Below, piece by piece: positions 33,177 to 42,083 of a stretch of DNA of 64,000 bases. This DNA comes from Lachnoclostridium sp. UBA903 (GTDB lineage: Bacteria; Bacillota; Clostridia; Lachnospirales; Lachnospiraceae). The translations under genes were made by a program, and so were the position numbers. The stretch lies in NCBI GenBank assembly GCA_002294045.1, contig DBEP01000065.1, positions 19,752 to 83,751 on the forward strand, written 5' to 3'. Below the pieces are notes generated by a model. That model did no database searches. It worked only from the letters and a program-made list of their open reading frames with translations, and was not told the DNA's origin. Each line of letters starts with the position of its first letter. The first letter of the stretch is position 1.

Positions 33177-33543
33177 ATATCATAGTATACTCAATTCAAT
33201 AATAGGCTTATTAAGCTTTTTTCATATTGAATATAACCATTGTCCAGTTCCTGCCGCAATACTTTATGGTCAAGACTATCCATATGGAAATCAGAAATCA
33301 TTTATAAAGGTCCGCTTTGCACGGTATTCTTCTTTTGGCCCCAACATCCGTTAAGTGCCTTAGAACAACCGGTTCTAAAATATTTTAATTAGTATAAGCT
33401 TAACCTGTTTATAAATAAATCCTTTATTCATTCAATTGTAATAGTATATTATCTTATTCCGTATAAAAATGCAAGATAAATTTTAAATAAAGACAAAACC
33501 TAAATAAAGACGAATAAAACATTTGGCAAAGGTCCGTTTATTT

Positions 33544-35982
33544 TTATCCTAATATAACCTCAATATCATGCTCCTTGCCGTCTCCGAATACCGGAATAAT
33601 ATTCCCGTCCAGCACTATGCCGTCTGCAGTCACTTTGGCAACGCCTTTGGATACGTGGTTTGGATTTTTAACCGTAATTTTTAAAACATCATTCCTGAAC
33701 TGCCTGACAACCTGGTAGCCATCCCAGGAAGAAGGTATGGCCGGGTCAATCATAAGGCCGTCATATTCCGGTTTGATGCCTAAAATAAACTGACTGATTG
33801 CAACAAAATTCCAGGAAGCAGTCCCTGTCAGCCAGGAATTCTTCGCTTCTCCGAATCTTTTCGCATCCTTGCCCGCTACCATCTGGGAATATACATAAGG
33901 TTCCATTCTGTGGATTTCACTGTATTCTTCCGTATAAGCAGGCGCAATCCTTGTATAATAATCAAAGGCTTTATCTCCTCGCCCGACTGCGGCTTCCGCA
34001 CACATAATCCATGCATTGTTATGGCAGAAAATCCCGGCATTTTCTTTATAGCCTTCCGGGTAGGTGGAGATTTCACCATATTCAACATAATATTTTGTAA
34101 ATGCGGGATTGTTAAGGACTAAACCGTATTTGGTACCCAGTCTTTCTTCCACCGCATCCAGGGCTTTGACGGCCTTTCCGTCTTCCATGCCGCAGCCTCC
34201 CATGATACAGAAACCCTGGGATTCAATAAATATCTTACCTTCTTCACACTCCTTGCTGCCAATCTTCTTGCCAAAGTCATCGTAAGCCCTTAAAAACCAT
34301 TCCCCGTCAAAGCCGTGTTCCATAATGATATCCTTCATCTTGTTCACTTCCTTGCCGACCCGGTCTGTTTCTGCCTGATTGCCGGTTTTATCCATGAGAA
34401 TGGCATATTCTCTGCCAATGTATACGAACATGCCTGCAATCATAACGGATTCTGCCACCCTGCCGTCTTTGCTGGTAGTGGTCTGGAAGGATTCGCCCGG
34501 TTCCATGGAAAAACAGTTTAAGTTTAAGCAGTCATTCCAGTCCGCTCTTCCGATTAAAGGCAGGCCGTGAGGTCCCACATCGTTGATTACGTGGTCAAAG
34601 GCTCTCTTAATATGGTCGGAAAGCGGCGCCGCCTTGCTTTCATCATTGTCATAGGGAGTCATTACATCCAAAATACCGTAATCACCGGTTTCCTTAATAT
34701 AAGCCGTTACTGCAAGGATGAGCCATAACGGGTCGTCATTGAAGTTGCCGCCGATTTCATTATTGCCTCTCTTGGTAAGGGGCTGGTATTGATGGTACGC
34801 ACCGCCGTCTTCCAGTTGGGTGGAAGCCAAATCAATAATTCTCTCCCTTGCCCGGTCCGGAATCTGATGCAGGAAACCTAACAAGTCCTGATTGGAATCG
34901 CGGAAGCCCATGCCTCTTCCGATACCGGATTCAAAATAGGAGGCACTTCTGGATAAATTAAAAGTTACCATACATTGATATTGGTTCCAGATATTAACCA
35001 TCCTGTTTAATTTGTCATCCTTTGATGCAAGGGTATATTTGGACAATAAACTGTCCCAGTAAGCTGCCAGGTCGTAAAAAGCTTTATCAACCGATTTACC
35101 GTCTGAAAATTTTGCAATCATATCTTCCGCTTTTTTCTTATTGATTATATTTTTTGATTCCCATTTATCCTCCGGCGGATTTTCCACATATCCTAAAATA
35201 AAAACATATTCTTTTGCTTCACCCGGTTTCAGAGTAATTGCCAGGCTGTGGGAAGCAATGGGCGACCAGCCGTCCGCAACCGAATTATTTGATTTGCCTG
35301 CCGCCACTGCCTGTGGGTTTTCAAATCCGTTATAAGTCCCAAGAAAACTCTCCCTGTCGGAATCGAAGCCTTCTATGGGCGCATTGACGGAAAAGAATGC
35401 ATAATGATTCCTGCGTTCCTTATATTCCGTTTTATGGTAGATGACGGAACCTTTAATTTCTACTTCACCCGTATTAAAGTTTCTCTGGAAATTGGTCTGA
35501 TCATCCTGTGCATTCCATAAACACCATTCAATAAAAGAGAATAGTTTAACGTCTTTCGTAGTCGCCCCCGTATTCCGGATAACGACCTTATGGACTTCCC
35601 CCTTGTAATCCAGTGGAACAAAAAAGGTAACTTCGGTTTCTATATCATTTCTTTTACCGGTAATTTTGGTATAGCCCATGCCGTGACGGCATTCATAACT
35701 ATCCAGTTTTGTTTTGGCAGGCGCCCATCCCGGCGACCAGAAATCACCGTTATCGTATAAATAGTAGTACCGTCCGCCTCCTAAATCCAAAGGAACATTG
35801 TTGTAACGGTAACGGGTAATTCTTCTAAGCTTCGCATCCTTGTAAAAACAATATCCTCCGGCCGTATTGGAAATCAAAGAGAAGAATTCCTGTGAGCCCA
35901 GATAATTAATCCAGGGATAAGGAGTTGTGGGGGTTGTAATTACATATTCCTTTTTTGGGTCGTCAAAAAAGCCGTATTTCAT
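33544..35982 (-). CDS. cbp: Cellobiose phosphorylase (GH94)
   Basis: 812 residues from ATG 35982, with AAGGAG 7 bases upstream and the family's usual opening MKYGFFDDPKKEYVITTP. The frame is open 42 codons further upstream, but those residues are not part of the family and have a poor ribosome site. Cytosolic enzyme that splits cellobiose with phosphate into glucose-1-phosphate and glucose. Seen: ITRYRYNNVP, RNHYAFFSVNA, SRSASYFESGIGRGMGFRDS and GGAYHQYQPLTKRGNNEIGG. The GRADWNDCLN stretch (479-488) carries the general-acid Asp. Length and near-colinear similarity match clostridial cellobiose rather than cellodextrin phosphorylase. Promoter predicted at 36177-36205. Confidence 0.95.
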   Translation of the reverse strand: MKYGFFDDPKKEYVITTPTTPYPWINYLGSQEFFSLISNTAGGYCFYKDAKLRRITRYRYNNVPLDLGGGRYYYLYDNGDFWSPGWAPAKTKLDSYECRHGMGYTKITGKRNDIETEVTFFVPLDYKGEVHKVVIRNTGATTKDVKLFSFIEWCLWNAQDDQTNFQRNFNTGEVEIKGSVIYHKTEYKERRNHYAFFSVNAPIEGFDSDRESFLGTYNGFENPQAVAAGKSNNSVADGWSPIASHSLAITLKPGEAKEYVFILGYVENPPEDKWESKNIINKKKAEDMIAKFSDGKSVDKAFYDLAAYWDSLLSKYTLASKDDKLNRMVNIWNQYQCMVTFNLSRSASYFESGIGRGMGFRDSNQDLLGFLHQIPDRARERIIDLASTQLEDGGAYHQYQPLTKRGNNEIGGNFNDDPLWLILAVTAYIKETGDYGILDVMTPYDNDESKAAPLSDHIKRAFDHVINDVGPHGLPLIGRADWNDCLNLNCFSMEPGESFQTTTSKDGRVAESVMIAGMFVYIGREYAILMDKTGNQAETDRVGKEVNKMKDIIMEHGFDGEWFLRAYDDFGKKIGSKECEEGKIFIESQGFCIMGGCGMEDGKAVKALDAVEERLGTKYGLVLNNPAFTKYYVEYGEISTYPEGYKENAGIFCHNNAWIMCAEAAVGRGDKAFDYYTRIAPAYTEEYSEIHRMEPYVYSQMVAGKDAKRFGEAKNSWLTGTASWNFVAISQFILGIKPEYDGLMIDPAIPSSWDGYQVVRQFRNDVLKITVKNPNHVSKGVAKVTADGIVLDGNIIPVFGDGKEHDIEVILG

Positions 35983-36606
35983 TTTTAATCTCCTTCTCGA
36001 CAGATACTCTGTTTTAATTGCCGCATCTGTTATTTTACTAAAATTTTCGTTAAAATTTATATTAAATAACTTACTGTTATATGTATCCCTGATTTGCTGC
36101 GGATTCATCCCTTTCTAATTAAGACAAAAAACTCTTTTATAAGTAATGTTTTGAATTCATTACATATCACGGAATTATTATATAATATATTTTACGTTAA
36201 TTCAACTATTATGATAATTAAAATTTACACATTCAGAAAATAAAATATAATAACATTAACGAAATGTTTCGTTAAATTAATTAAAGCACTTAATTACAAA
36301 AGGGAACTATTATTAATGTGCATAACTTTAATCAACCGGTTTAAACAGATAAATTTACATAATATCCGGAAATTTTACATTATTCTAATTGTTTTTTACA
36401 TTTCCCTCTTTATTTGTATGATTTATGATATTAAGAACTTATAATAATTTATTCAGTTTCATAATTATTTACAGAATTTAAGGATTGTTTAATTATGACT
36501 ACATATTTAATTATTGTAATGTTGGAGTAATGTTGGAGTTAAGTATCAAGTTCACAAATATTATCAAGATATTTGTAATTAATTTTAGGAGATGGGTGGC
36601 TGAATT
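35983..36606. other. Very AT-rich divergent region between cbp and the RDD gene
   Basis: No gene beyond the optional 42-codon upstream extension of cbp (35983-36108). It holds the cbp promoter (36177-36205) and two exact tandem copies of TAATGTTGGAG (36517-36527, 36528-36538) about 70 bases before the RDD gene start. Nothing else is recognised. Confidence 0.5.
36177..36205 (-). promoter_or_regulatory. Sigma-A promoter of cellobiose phosphorylase gene
   Basis: On the minus strand: TTGAAT (36200-36205), 17-base spacer, TATAAT (36177-36182). Predicted start near 36170. Confidence 0.65.
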
Positions 36607-37557
36607 ATGAATACAAAAAAACTAATGTTATCAGACGATTTAACTTGCAGGAATAGATTGTTTTCAACATGCATTGATTATATCCTGTTAATTGTTCTCT
36701 CGTATAGCCTTACTATATTTATTTTCCGTCAAATGAACATCTATTTATTTTTAACGGTCTTTATAATTACGGAACTTTTTTATTTTATATCTCTGGAAAC
36801 ACTTACCGGTTATACCTTGGGAAAATATATATTTAAAATAAAGGTAATAAATTATAATTTTGAAAATCCCACTGTAAAGCAATCGTTAATTCGTTCTTTA
36901 TTTTGGGTTATCGAAGCAAATCCCATGCTGGTTATTGTACCCATAATTACTTATTATATAGTTCATAATAACAAAACCGGGCAGCGATTTGGCGATAAGA
37001 TAGCCGGCACATATGTTATAAGGACAAAATATATTGAGAAATATAAAGATGTTACATTGCTCAATTCTGAAGATTTCAATAATAAAATGAAGGAATTCAA
37101 AGAAAAGCTGCCTAACTACTATGAAGATTTAAAAAGCAGTATATTCTTTATTAAGTACAAATCAAAGGTAAGGATAATTGGTATAGAAGATTTAACGTAT
37201 GATGAATTGGTTGCGCAGATTAATAACGGAAAAGAATTTAAAATTTATTCGTATTCCCTTATATTTTACATCATTTTTACCACCGTTTCACCCGTTTATT
37301 TTGACCAGGACAGTTCGAAAGCTATTTCCGCTAAGATAAAATATATAATTTTGTCTTTACTAACTTCAATATTTTATATACCAACTATTATTTACATGTT
37401 ATCCTCCCAATTATATTCATCAGAAAATTATATATTAATTGCTTTATTTTCCTTTTTCGTTATTCTTTCTCTTCCTGCTTTAATAGCAAATTTAAGAGGC
37501 GGATATGACGTTACTGCTGAAGTACTGGATTTTATTAATAAGAAAAGATTTGAGTAA
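36607..37557 (+). CDS. RDD family membrane protein
   Basis: 316 residues. The first half (about 10-140) is an RDD domain: NRLFSTCIDYILLIVLSYSL with the Arg-Asp region, LTGYTLGKYIFKIKVIN and NKTGQRFGDKIAGTYVI. It is followed by a soluble segment (150-215) and two or three more hydrophobic segments (220-305), so the protein is larger than a minimal RDD protein. Function unknown; some RDD proteins are proposed ion transporters. Lies 184 bases before a second membrane protein gene on the same strand. Confidence 0.75.
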   Translation: MNTKKLMLSDDLTCRNRLFSTCIDYILLIVLSYSLTIFIFRQMNIYLFLTVFIITELFYFISLETLTGYTLGKYIFKIKVINYNFENPTVKQSLIRSLFWVIEANPMLVIVPIITYYIVHNNKTGQRFGDKIAGTYVIRTKYIEKYKDVTLLNSEDFNNKMKEFKEKLPNYYEDLKSSIFFIKYKSKVRIIGIEDLTYDELVAQINNGKEFKIYSYSLIFYIIFTTVSPVYFDQDSSKAISAKIKYIILSLLTSIFYIPTIIYMLSSQLYSSENYILIALFSFFVILSLPALIANLRGGYDVTAEVLDFINKKRFE

Positions 37558-37741
37558 CCGGTTTAACAGCCAAGGATTTCTAATCTTATTCTAATTGACT
37601 TTATAATATTATTCTGCTACCATTTTTATGTGAATAACAACTGATATGGCTACTTTCTTCAAAAAACGACAGCTGTATAATACATAAGCATACAGATTTT
37701 GAGGGAATGTTACTCATAAATAAATTAAAGAGAGGTTCAAA

Positions 37742-39484
37742 ATGGGAGATATGAACAACAATCAAAATAATGGCAACGAATTTGATTCCAGCCAGATTAC
37801 ACCGGACAGTCAGGAAAATATGGATTATAATCCTGCCGATTCCATCAATCAAAGTTTTGAAAACGAAACGGAACCCTACAATATGGATAGCTCGCCTTAT
37901 GAACAGAGTTATTTAATTACACCGGATATATCTTCCGGCAGGAGACCCGGTCCCAAAATAATTGCTGCTTTTATTCTAATCGCAGTTCTTCTGGCCGGTT
38001 CTGTTCTGGCCTTTGCAAACCGCCATACTTTATTAAATACGTTTGCTTTAATGACTAAAAGCCCTTTGGAATACTATTACGCTATTGAAAAGAAAAGCAT
38101 CAACAAGGGAATCGATACTTTAACCGAATCCTATGACAAATCCCTTACGCTTAACAAGGAAAAAAAGGCTTCCGGGGCAGCACAGGATGTTGACGTAAAA
38201 CTTACAGTTAGTCCCCAGTTTACCGACATGGCAGAGCTGACAGATTTTCAGTCTCTTGAAGCCAAAATATCTTCACTGTCAAAAGATAATAACGGGAAAA
38301 CGGCCATAGGTATTTTCTATAACGAACAATCCCTAGTTACCTTAAACACCTTCTTTAATTTAGAAACCGATGAATTGTTTGTGAGTATACCGGAACTTAG
38401 CAGTGCATATTTATTATTTTCTTTAAATGAAATTATGTCGTATTACGGAGAAACAGGGTATATTTATGAGGACTACGCCAAAGAAATTGAGGATGTTTTC
38501 AATAATGATTTACTTACCCCTGAAATCCTGAATTCGTTATTAAAGAAATATACCGCTTTAATGATTCAAAATATTGATAATATTAAGCTGGATAAAAATG
38601 TCTCTGTTACCGCTTCCGGTTTAAACGGCACTTATAATTTGCTGACTTCCGAGATTCAAGAGATAGACGCTTATAACATGGTAATCGATGTACTCAACGA
38701 AGCTAAAATTGATGAAACGGTTAAAAAACTTTTTGCAGCCTTAAATATATGCGAGGAAGAAGAATATACTGAACTGATAAACAATGCAATTAAAGAATTA
38801 ATCGCTGAAGAAGAGCTTGTAAAAGAATCATCCGAATCCATATTAATGAATGTATATGTAGACCAGACCGGAAAAATAATGGGACGGGAATTTGTAACGA
38901 AAGAAGAGAAAGTTTCCGGCTGCGGTTATTATTATGCCGAAAAAGGCAGCAAAATAGGCTATACCGTCTGGATAAAAGAAGATGACGTAAACATATTCGA
39001 ATTCAGCGGTAACGGAACGCTGAATGCAGATGGTTTTTCCGGAACTTCCGTTTTGAGCTTTTCCGAATACAGTTATAATTTCGATGATTATACCACTTAT
39101 TCCGTTAATATTGATATTGAAAATGCGAATATTGTAAAAAGCAATAGCTATATTAACGGTAAATTCACCATTACCTCGGCTTCCTTCATGGGCGGGTCAG
39201 TAATTATTACCTGCACTGCTGACGAACAGAAACAGAATATTACATTCCAGGTAAATTACGGCGGTCTGGAAGCTGTCTCTTTGGATATTACCTGCAAGGA
39301 AGGTGCCTACGAAGACTTTGAGCTCCCTTCTTCCACTAACAGCCAGGTTTATGACGCTGTAACTGATTCCTATTCTTATATGGAAACGGCAGATATTCAA
39401 GGATTCATTACCCATTTGGAAGAGGTTGCCGGCCAGGATTTAGAGAGCTTATTTAATGCAATTTTATATAAGTTTGCTTATTAA
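37742..39484 (+). CDS. Large single-pass membrane protein of unknown function
   Basis: 580 residues, start ATG with AGAGAGG upstream. Residues 1-65 are Asn/Gln/Asp-rich and disordered. One transmembrane helix at about 72-95 (IIAAFILIAVLLAGSVLAFA) follows a Pro-Gly-Pro-Lys stop. The remaining 485 residues would be outside the cell and look like a mixed alpha/beta ectodomain with many Asp, Glu, Ser and Tyr, including repeated beta-strand-like stretches in the last 200 residues. I do not recognise a named domain with confidence. A good terminator (39571-39603) follows. The next gene has a similar inside-TM-outside layout. Confidence 0.7.
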   Translation: MGDMNNNQNNGNEFDSSQITPDSQENMDYNPADSINQSFENETEPYNMDSSPYEQSYLITPDISSGRRPGPKIIAAFILIAVLLAGSVLAFANRHTLLNTFALMTKSPLEYYYAIEKKSINKGIDTLTESYDKSLTLNKEKKASGAAQDVDVKLTVSPQFTDMAELTDFQSLEAKISSLSKDNNGKTAIGIFYNEQSLVTLNTFFNLETDELFVSIPELSSAYLLFSLNEIMSYYGETGYIYEDYAKEIEDVFNNDLLTPEILNSLLKKYTALMIQNIDNIKLDKNVSVTASGLNGTYNLLTSEIQEIDAYNMVIDVLNEAKIDETVKKLFAALNICEEEEYTELINNAIKELIAEEELVKESSESILMNVYVDQTGKIMGREFVTKEEKVSGCGYYYAEKGSKIGYTVWIKEDDVNIFEFSGNGTLNADGFSGTSVLSFSEYSYNFDDYTTYSVNIDIENANIVKSNSYINGKFTITSASFMGGSVIITCTADEQKQNITFQVNYGGLEAVSLDITCKEGAYEDFELPSSTNSQVYDAVTDSYSYMETADIQGFITHLEEVAGQDLESLFNAILYKFAY

Positions 39485-39570
39485 GACCGGTTAAAAATAC
39501 CATGCAATCCTGTGTGATTTCCGGTTGCATTTAAAAAACCCAATATTACTTATCAGATACATCCGGGAAA

Positions 39571-39610
39571 CAGTGTAAACCATTGGTTATGAGGTTTACA
39601 CTGTTCCCAT
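39571..39610 (+). terminator. Rho-independent terminator of the 580-residue protein gene
   Basis: CAGTGTAAACC (39571-39581) and GGTTTACACTG (39593-39603) form a perfect 11-bp stem, extended by GGGAA/TTCCC with one bulge, then T7. Confidence 0.85.
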
Positions 39611-39645
39611 TTTTTTATGAATATTTTAGAATTAATTTCTTTTTT

Positions 39646-39674
39646 TTGTCCTATATTTATGGTACACTTAATAT
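39646..39674 (+). promoter_or_regulatory. Sigma-A promoter of the 242-residue membrane protein gene
   Basis: TTGTCC (39646-39651), 17-base spacer, TAATAT (39669-39674). Predicted start near 39681, giving a leader of about 180 bases. Confidence 0.6.
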
Positions 39675-39703
39675 TAATCATTGAAAAATAAATACAATGG
39701 TAT

Positions 39704-39790
39704 GACTTCTCGAAAGATGCTTTTTTTTCGAGAAAAGGCGCTGTTTTTGCGCCGTGCATCCGATTACAGGAACATGTTTTTTGTTCCTAT
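39704..39790 (+). promoter_or_regulatory. Structured leader with three consecutive T-loop hairpins
   Basis: Three small hairpins in a row: TTCTCGAAA/TTTCGAGAA (about 39705-39733), GGCGC/GCGCC with TGTTTTT loop (about 39737-39753) and GGAACA/TGTTCC with a T-rich loop (about 39770-39788). All have T-rich loops. They lie between the promoter and the GTG start at 39862. No known riboswitch consensus was recognised. Confidence 0.55.
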
Positions 39791-39861
39791 AATATGAAAT
39801 ATTACGGGTACTTCATAACTTACCATATATTCATAAATTTTATTGAAAAGAGGGAATCTTT

Positions 39862-40590
39862 GTGATTGAGAAAGGTCAATTAAAAGATACTGTTCTTGAT
39901 GATACTGCCGAAATATATAAACAAAGGCAGGAACAGACGGTAAAACAGAAGCTGAGTGAAATGACTCTCAAAGAAAAAATCACTTATTTTAATAATTATT
40001 ACCGGCTTACAGCCATTGTTGTCATTGCAATTGTTATAGCAGCCGTTTACCTGGTATATACCATATTAACCCCTAAACCGGAAAATATATTATATGCTGC
40101 GGTAATTAATTCTGCGGTAGATGACGAGACAGCCGAGGCTCTCCAGGCTGATTTCGGACAGACACTTGGTATTGATCCTGAAACTCAGGAAATTACTATA
40201 GATACTTCTTTCTTTTTAGGAGATGACAATAATGTATCCGAATACACCCTGGCTTCTCAGCAAAAACTGGTCGCATACATTTATGCAGGAGAAATTGATG
40301 TCATTATAGCACCGGAATCCGTCTTTTCCAATTATACGTATCTGGGCAACTTTTCCAAATTAACCGAACAGCTGCCTACGGATTTATGTACTGCTTTAAC
40401 TGATTCCTTCTATCACTCCGCTACGGAAGACGATCCGGCCTCCAGTGCATACGGAATATATTTGGATGGGGCAAAGATATATGATAATAACGGAGAACTG
40501 ATAGACAAACCGGTATTAGGTATCGTTGCAAACTCCAAATATAAACATAATGCGGCTGAATTCGTAAGATTTCTTTTTAGCCTGGATTAA
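39862..40590 (+). CDS. Membrane-anchored protein of unknown function (242 aa)
   Basis: 242 residues, GTG start with AGAGGG 8 bases upstream. The first 45 residues are hydrophilic and Glu/Lys/Gln-rich, then one transmembrane helix at about 49-70 (LTAIVVIAIVIAAVYLVYTI). The rest (75-242) is an acidic outer domain resembling in pattern, but not identifiably, a solute-binding fold (YAAVINSAVDDETAEALQAD, YIYAGEIDVIIAPESVFSNY, GIVANSKYKHNAAEFVRFLF). I do not recognise a family. Followed by a strong terminator. Same layout as the 580-residue protein upstream. Confidence 0.7.
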   Translation: MIEKGQLKDTVLDDTAEIYKQRQEQTVKQKLSEMTLKEKITYFNNYYRLTAIVVIAIVIAAVYLVYTILTPKPENILYAAVINSAVDDETAEALQADFGQTLGIDPETQEITIDTSFFLGDDNNVSEYTLASQQKLVAYIYAGEIDVIIAPESVFSNYTYLGNFSKLTEQLPTDLCTALTDSFYHSATEDDPASSAYGIYLDGAKIYDNNGELIDKPVLGIVANSKYKHNAAEFVRFLFSLD

Positions 40591-40632
40591 TGAAATATAA
40601 TATTGGGGCAATTTTTATATCAGCCTTTATTA

Positions 40633-40685
40633 GTGCCCTGTCCGATTCATAGTTAGATAAACCGGACAGGGCACAAGCATTTTTA
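40633..40685 (+). terminator. Terminator after the 242-residue protein gene
   Basis: GTGCCCTGTCCG (40633-40644) and CGGACAGGGCAC (40663-40674) form a perfect 12-bp stem followed by AAGCATTTTT. The tail belongs to the dispersed CTAG repeat. Confidence 0.75.
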
Positions 40686-40699
40686 AAACACGCTCTAGT
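40671..40699. repeat. Dispersed CTAG repeat, copy fused to a terminator
   Basis: GCACAAGCATTTTTAAAACA then CGCTCTAGT. It agrees with the minus-strand copy at 14072-14100 at nearly every base. Its first four bases close the terminator stem. Confidence 0.7.
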
Positions 40700-40771
40700 G
40701 TGGTGTACCGACAAGCTGATGTCTATATCAATTGCGCAGAATGAATTTCCGGTCTGCAAGGCGGAGGTACA

Positions 40772-41854
40772 CTACCTGGCTTCGATATATCCTTGCGCTT
40801 TCAGTAATTCCGCAATTAAAACCGCACCGCCTGCCGCACCGCGTACCGTATTGTGGGATAAGCCCACAAATTTATAATCAAAAACGGTGTCTTCACGTAA
40901 TCTGCCGAAGGAAACACCCATTCCGTTTTCATAATCCCTGTCTAACTTAGCTTGGGGCCTGTTATCTTCTTCCAGGTATTGAATAAACTGTTTCGGCGCA
41001 CTTGGCAAATTCAGTTCCTGGGGAAGCCCCTTAAATTCTCTCCATGCTTTTATTATTTCCTCTCTGTCCGGTTTTTTTTCAAAGCTTATAAATACGGCTG
41101 CAGTATGTCCGTCCGTAACAGGAACACGGATACATTGGGTTGTAATAAGAGGTGAGGAGGCCTTTACTATCCGGCCGCTTTCAACTTTACCCCAGATTCT
41201 TAACGGTTCCTGTTCACTCTTTTCTTCTTCCCCGCCGATATAGGGATTAATATTATCTATCATCTCCGGCCAGTCCTTAAAATTTTTGCCTGCACCTGAA
41301 ATAGCCTGATACGTAGTGGCAACCACAACCTTGGGGCCAAATTCCCTTAAGGCGTGTACTGCCGGGGTATAACTCTGTATGGAACAATTGGGTTTCACTA
41401 CAATAAATCCTCTTTTGGTTCCCAAACGTTTCTTTTGAACCGGAATTATTTCCAGATGTTCCGGATTTAATTCGGGTACAACCATGGGAACATCCGGAGT
41501 CCATCTATGAGCACTGTTATTGGATACAACAGGTGTTTCCGTTTTGGCATACGCTTCTTCAATTGCCTTAATTTCATCCTTCGTCATATCAACGGCACTG
41601 AATACAAAATCAACTTCACTGCTTACGGCTTCCACTTCGTTTACGTTTTTAACAGTTATTCCTTTAACGTCTTCCGGCATCGGGGTAGCCATCTTCCATC
41701 TGTCTCCCACCGCTTCTTCATACGTTTTTCCGGCGCTTCTCGGACTGGCTGCTATCACCGTAACCTCAAACCACGGATGATTTTCTAATAATGCGATAAA
41801 ACGCTGCCCTACCATTCCCGTACCACCTAAAATACCAACTCTTAATTTGCTCAT
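40772..41854 (-). CDS. asd: Aspartate-semialdehyde dehydrogenase
   Basis: 360 residues of the archaeal/fungal-like Asd clade also found in clostridia. Makes aspartate semialdehyde from aspartyl phosphate with NADPH, the branch point to lysine, threonine and methionine. Seen: GILGGTGMVGQRFI (cofactor), catalytic Cys157 in VVKPNCSIQ, GAGKNFKDWPEM and the C-terminal SHNTVRGAAGGAVL. AGGAGG before the ATG. Appears monocistronic; no lysine riboswitch was recognised in the 229-base upstream gap. Confidence 0.96.
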   Translation of the reverse strand: MSKLRVGILGGTGMVGQRFIALLENHPWFEVTVIAASPRSAGKTYEEAVGDRWKMATPMPEDVKGITVKNVNEVEAVSSEVDFVFSAVDMTKDEIKAIEEAYAKTETPVVSNNSAHRWTPDVPMVVPELNPEHLEIIPVQKKRLGTKRGFIVVKPNCSIQSYTPAVHALREFGPKVVVATTYQAISGAGKNFKDWPEMIDNINPYIGGEEEKSEQEPLRIWGKVESGRIVKASSPLITTQCIRVPVTDGHTAAVFISFEKKPDREEIIKAWREFKGLPQELNLPSAPKQFIQYLEEDNRPQAKLDRDYENGMGVSFGRLREDTVFDYKFVGLSHNTVRGAAGGAVLIAELLKAQGYIEAR

Positions 41855-42083
41855 ATTAACCTCCCGATATTATTACTTCATATATACAAGGACCTTCTAT
41901 ACGCATTCCTTCCCTTTTTGTTCTTGTATGGCGCACATTTGTCTTTGTAGAAAATATATTACTATCTTTATTTATAAAAATCAACTAATTTCTATTAAAT
42001 ATTCATATTTTGTGAATAATGTTGAATACAGGAACCGGATATCAAGGTTAATTGGCTACTTTTGTTTTCCTGATAGACTCACT

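Larger units (their letters stand above)
32892..33543. other. 652-base intergenic region with GC-rich hairpins, a terminator and a dispersed repeat
   Basis: No convincing gene. Beside the ECF gene, 32990-33095 is unusually GC-rich for an intergenic stretch and holds a perfect AGAGTCTGG/CCAGACTCT hairpin with a CCCG loop (32996-33017) and several GTGC/GCAC and GACGC repeats. It could be a structured leader of the ECF gene (minus strand) or a small RNA. Next come a dispersed palindrome (33102-33123), a minus-strand terminator (33134-33176) and AT-rich sequence up to the phosphorylase stop. Confidence 0.4.

Noticed and set aside
33064..33354. 96-codon plus-strand frame in the intergenic region before cellobiose phosphorylase
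   Set aside because: No ribosome site; it runs across the dispersed palindrome and the minus-strand terminator; the translation resembles nothing known.
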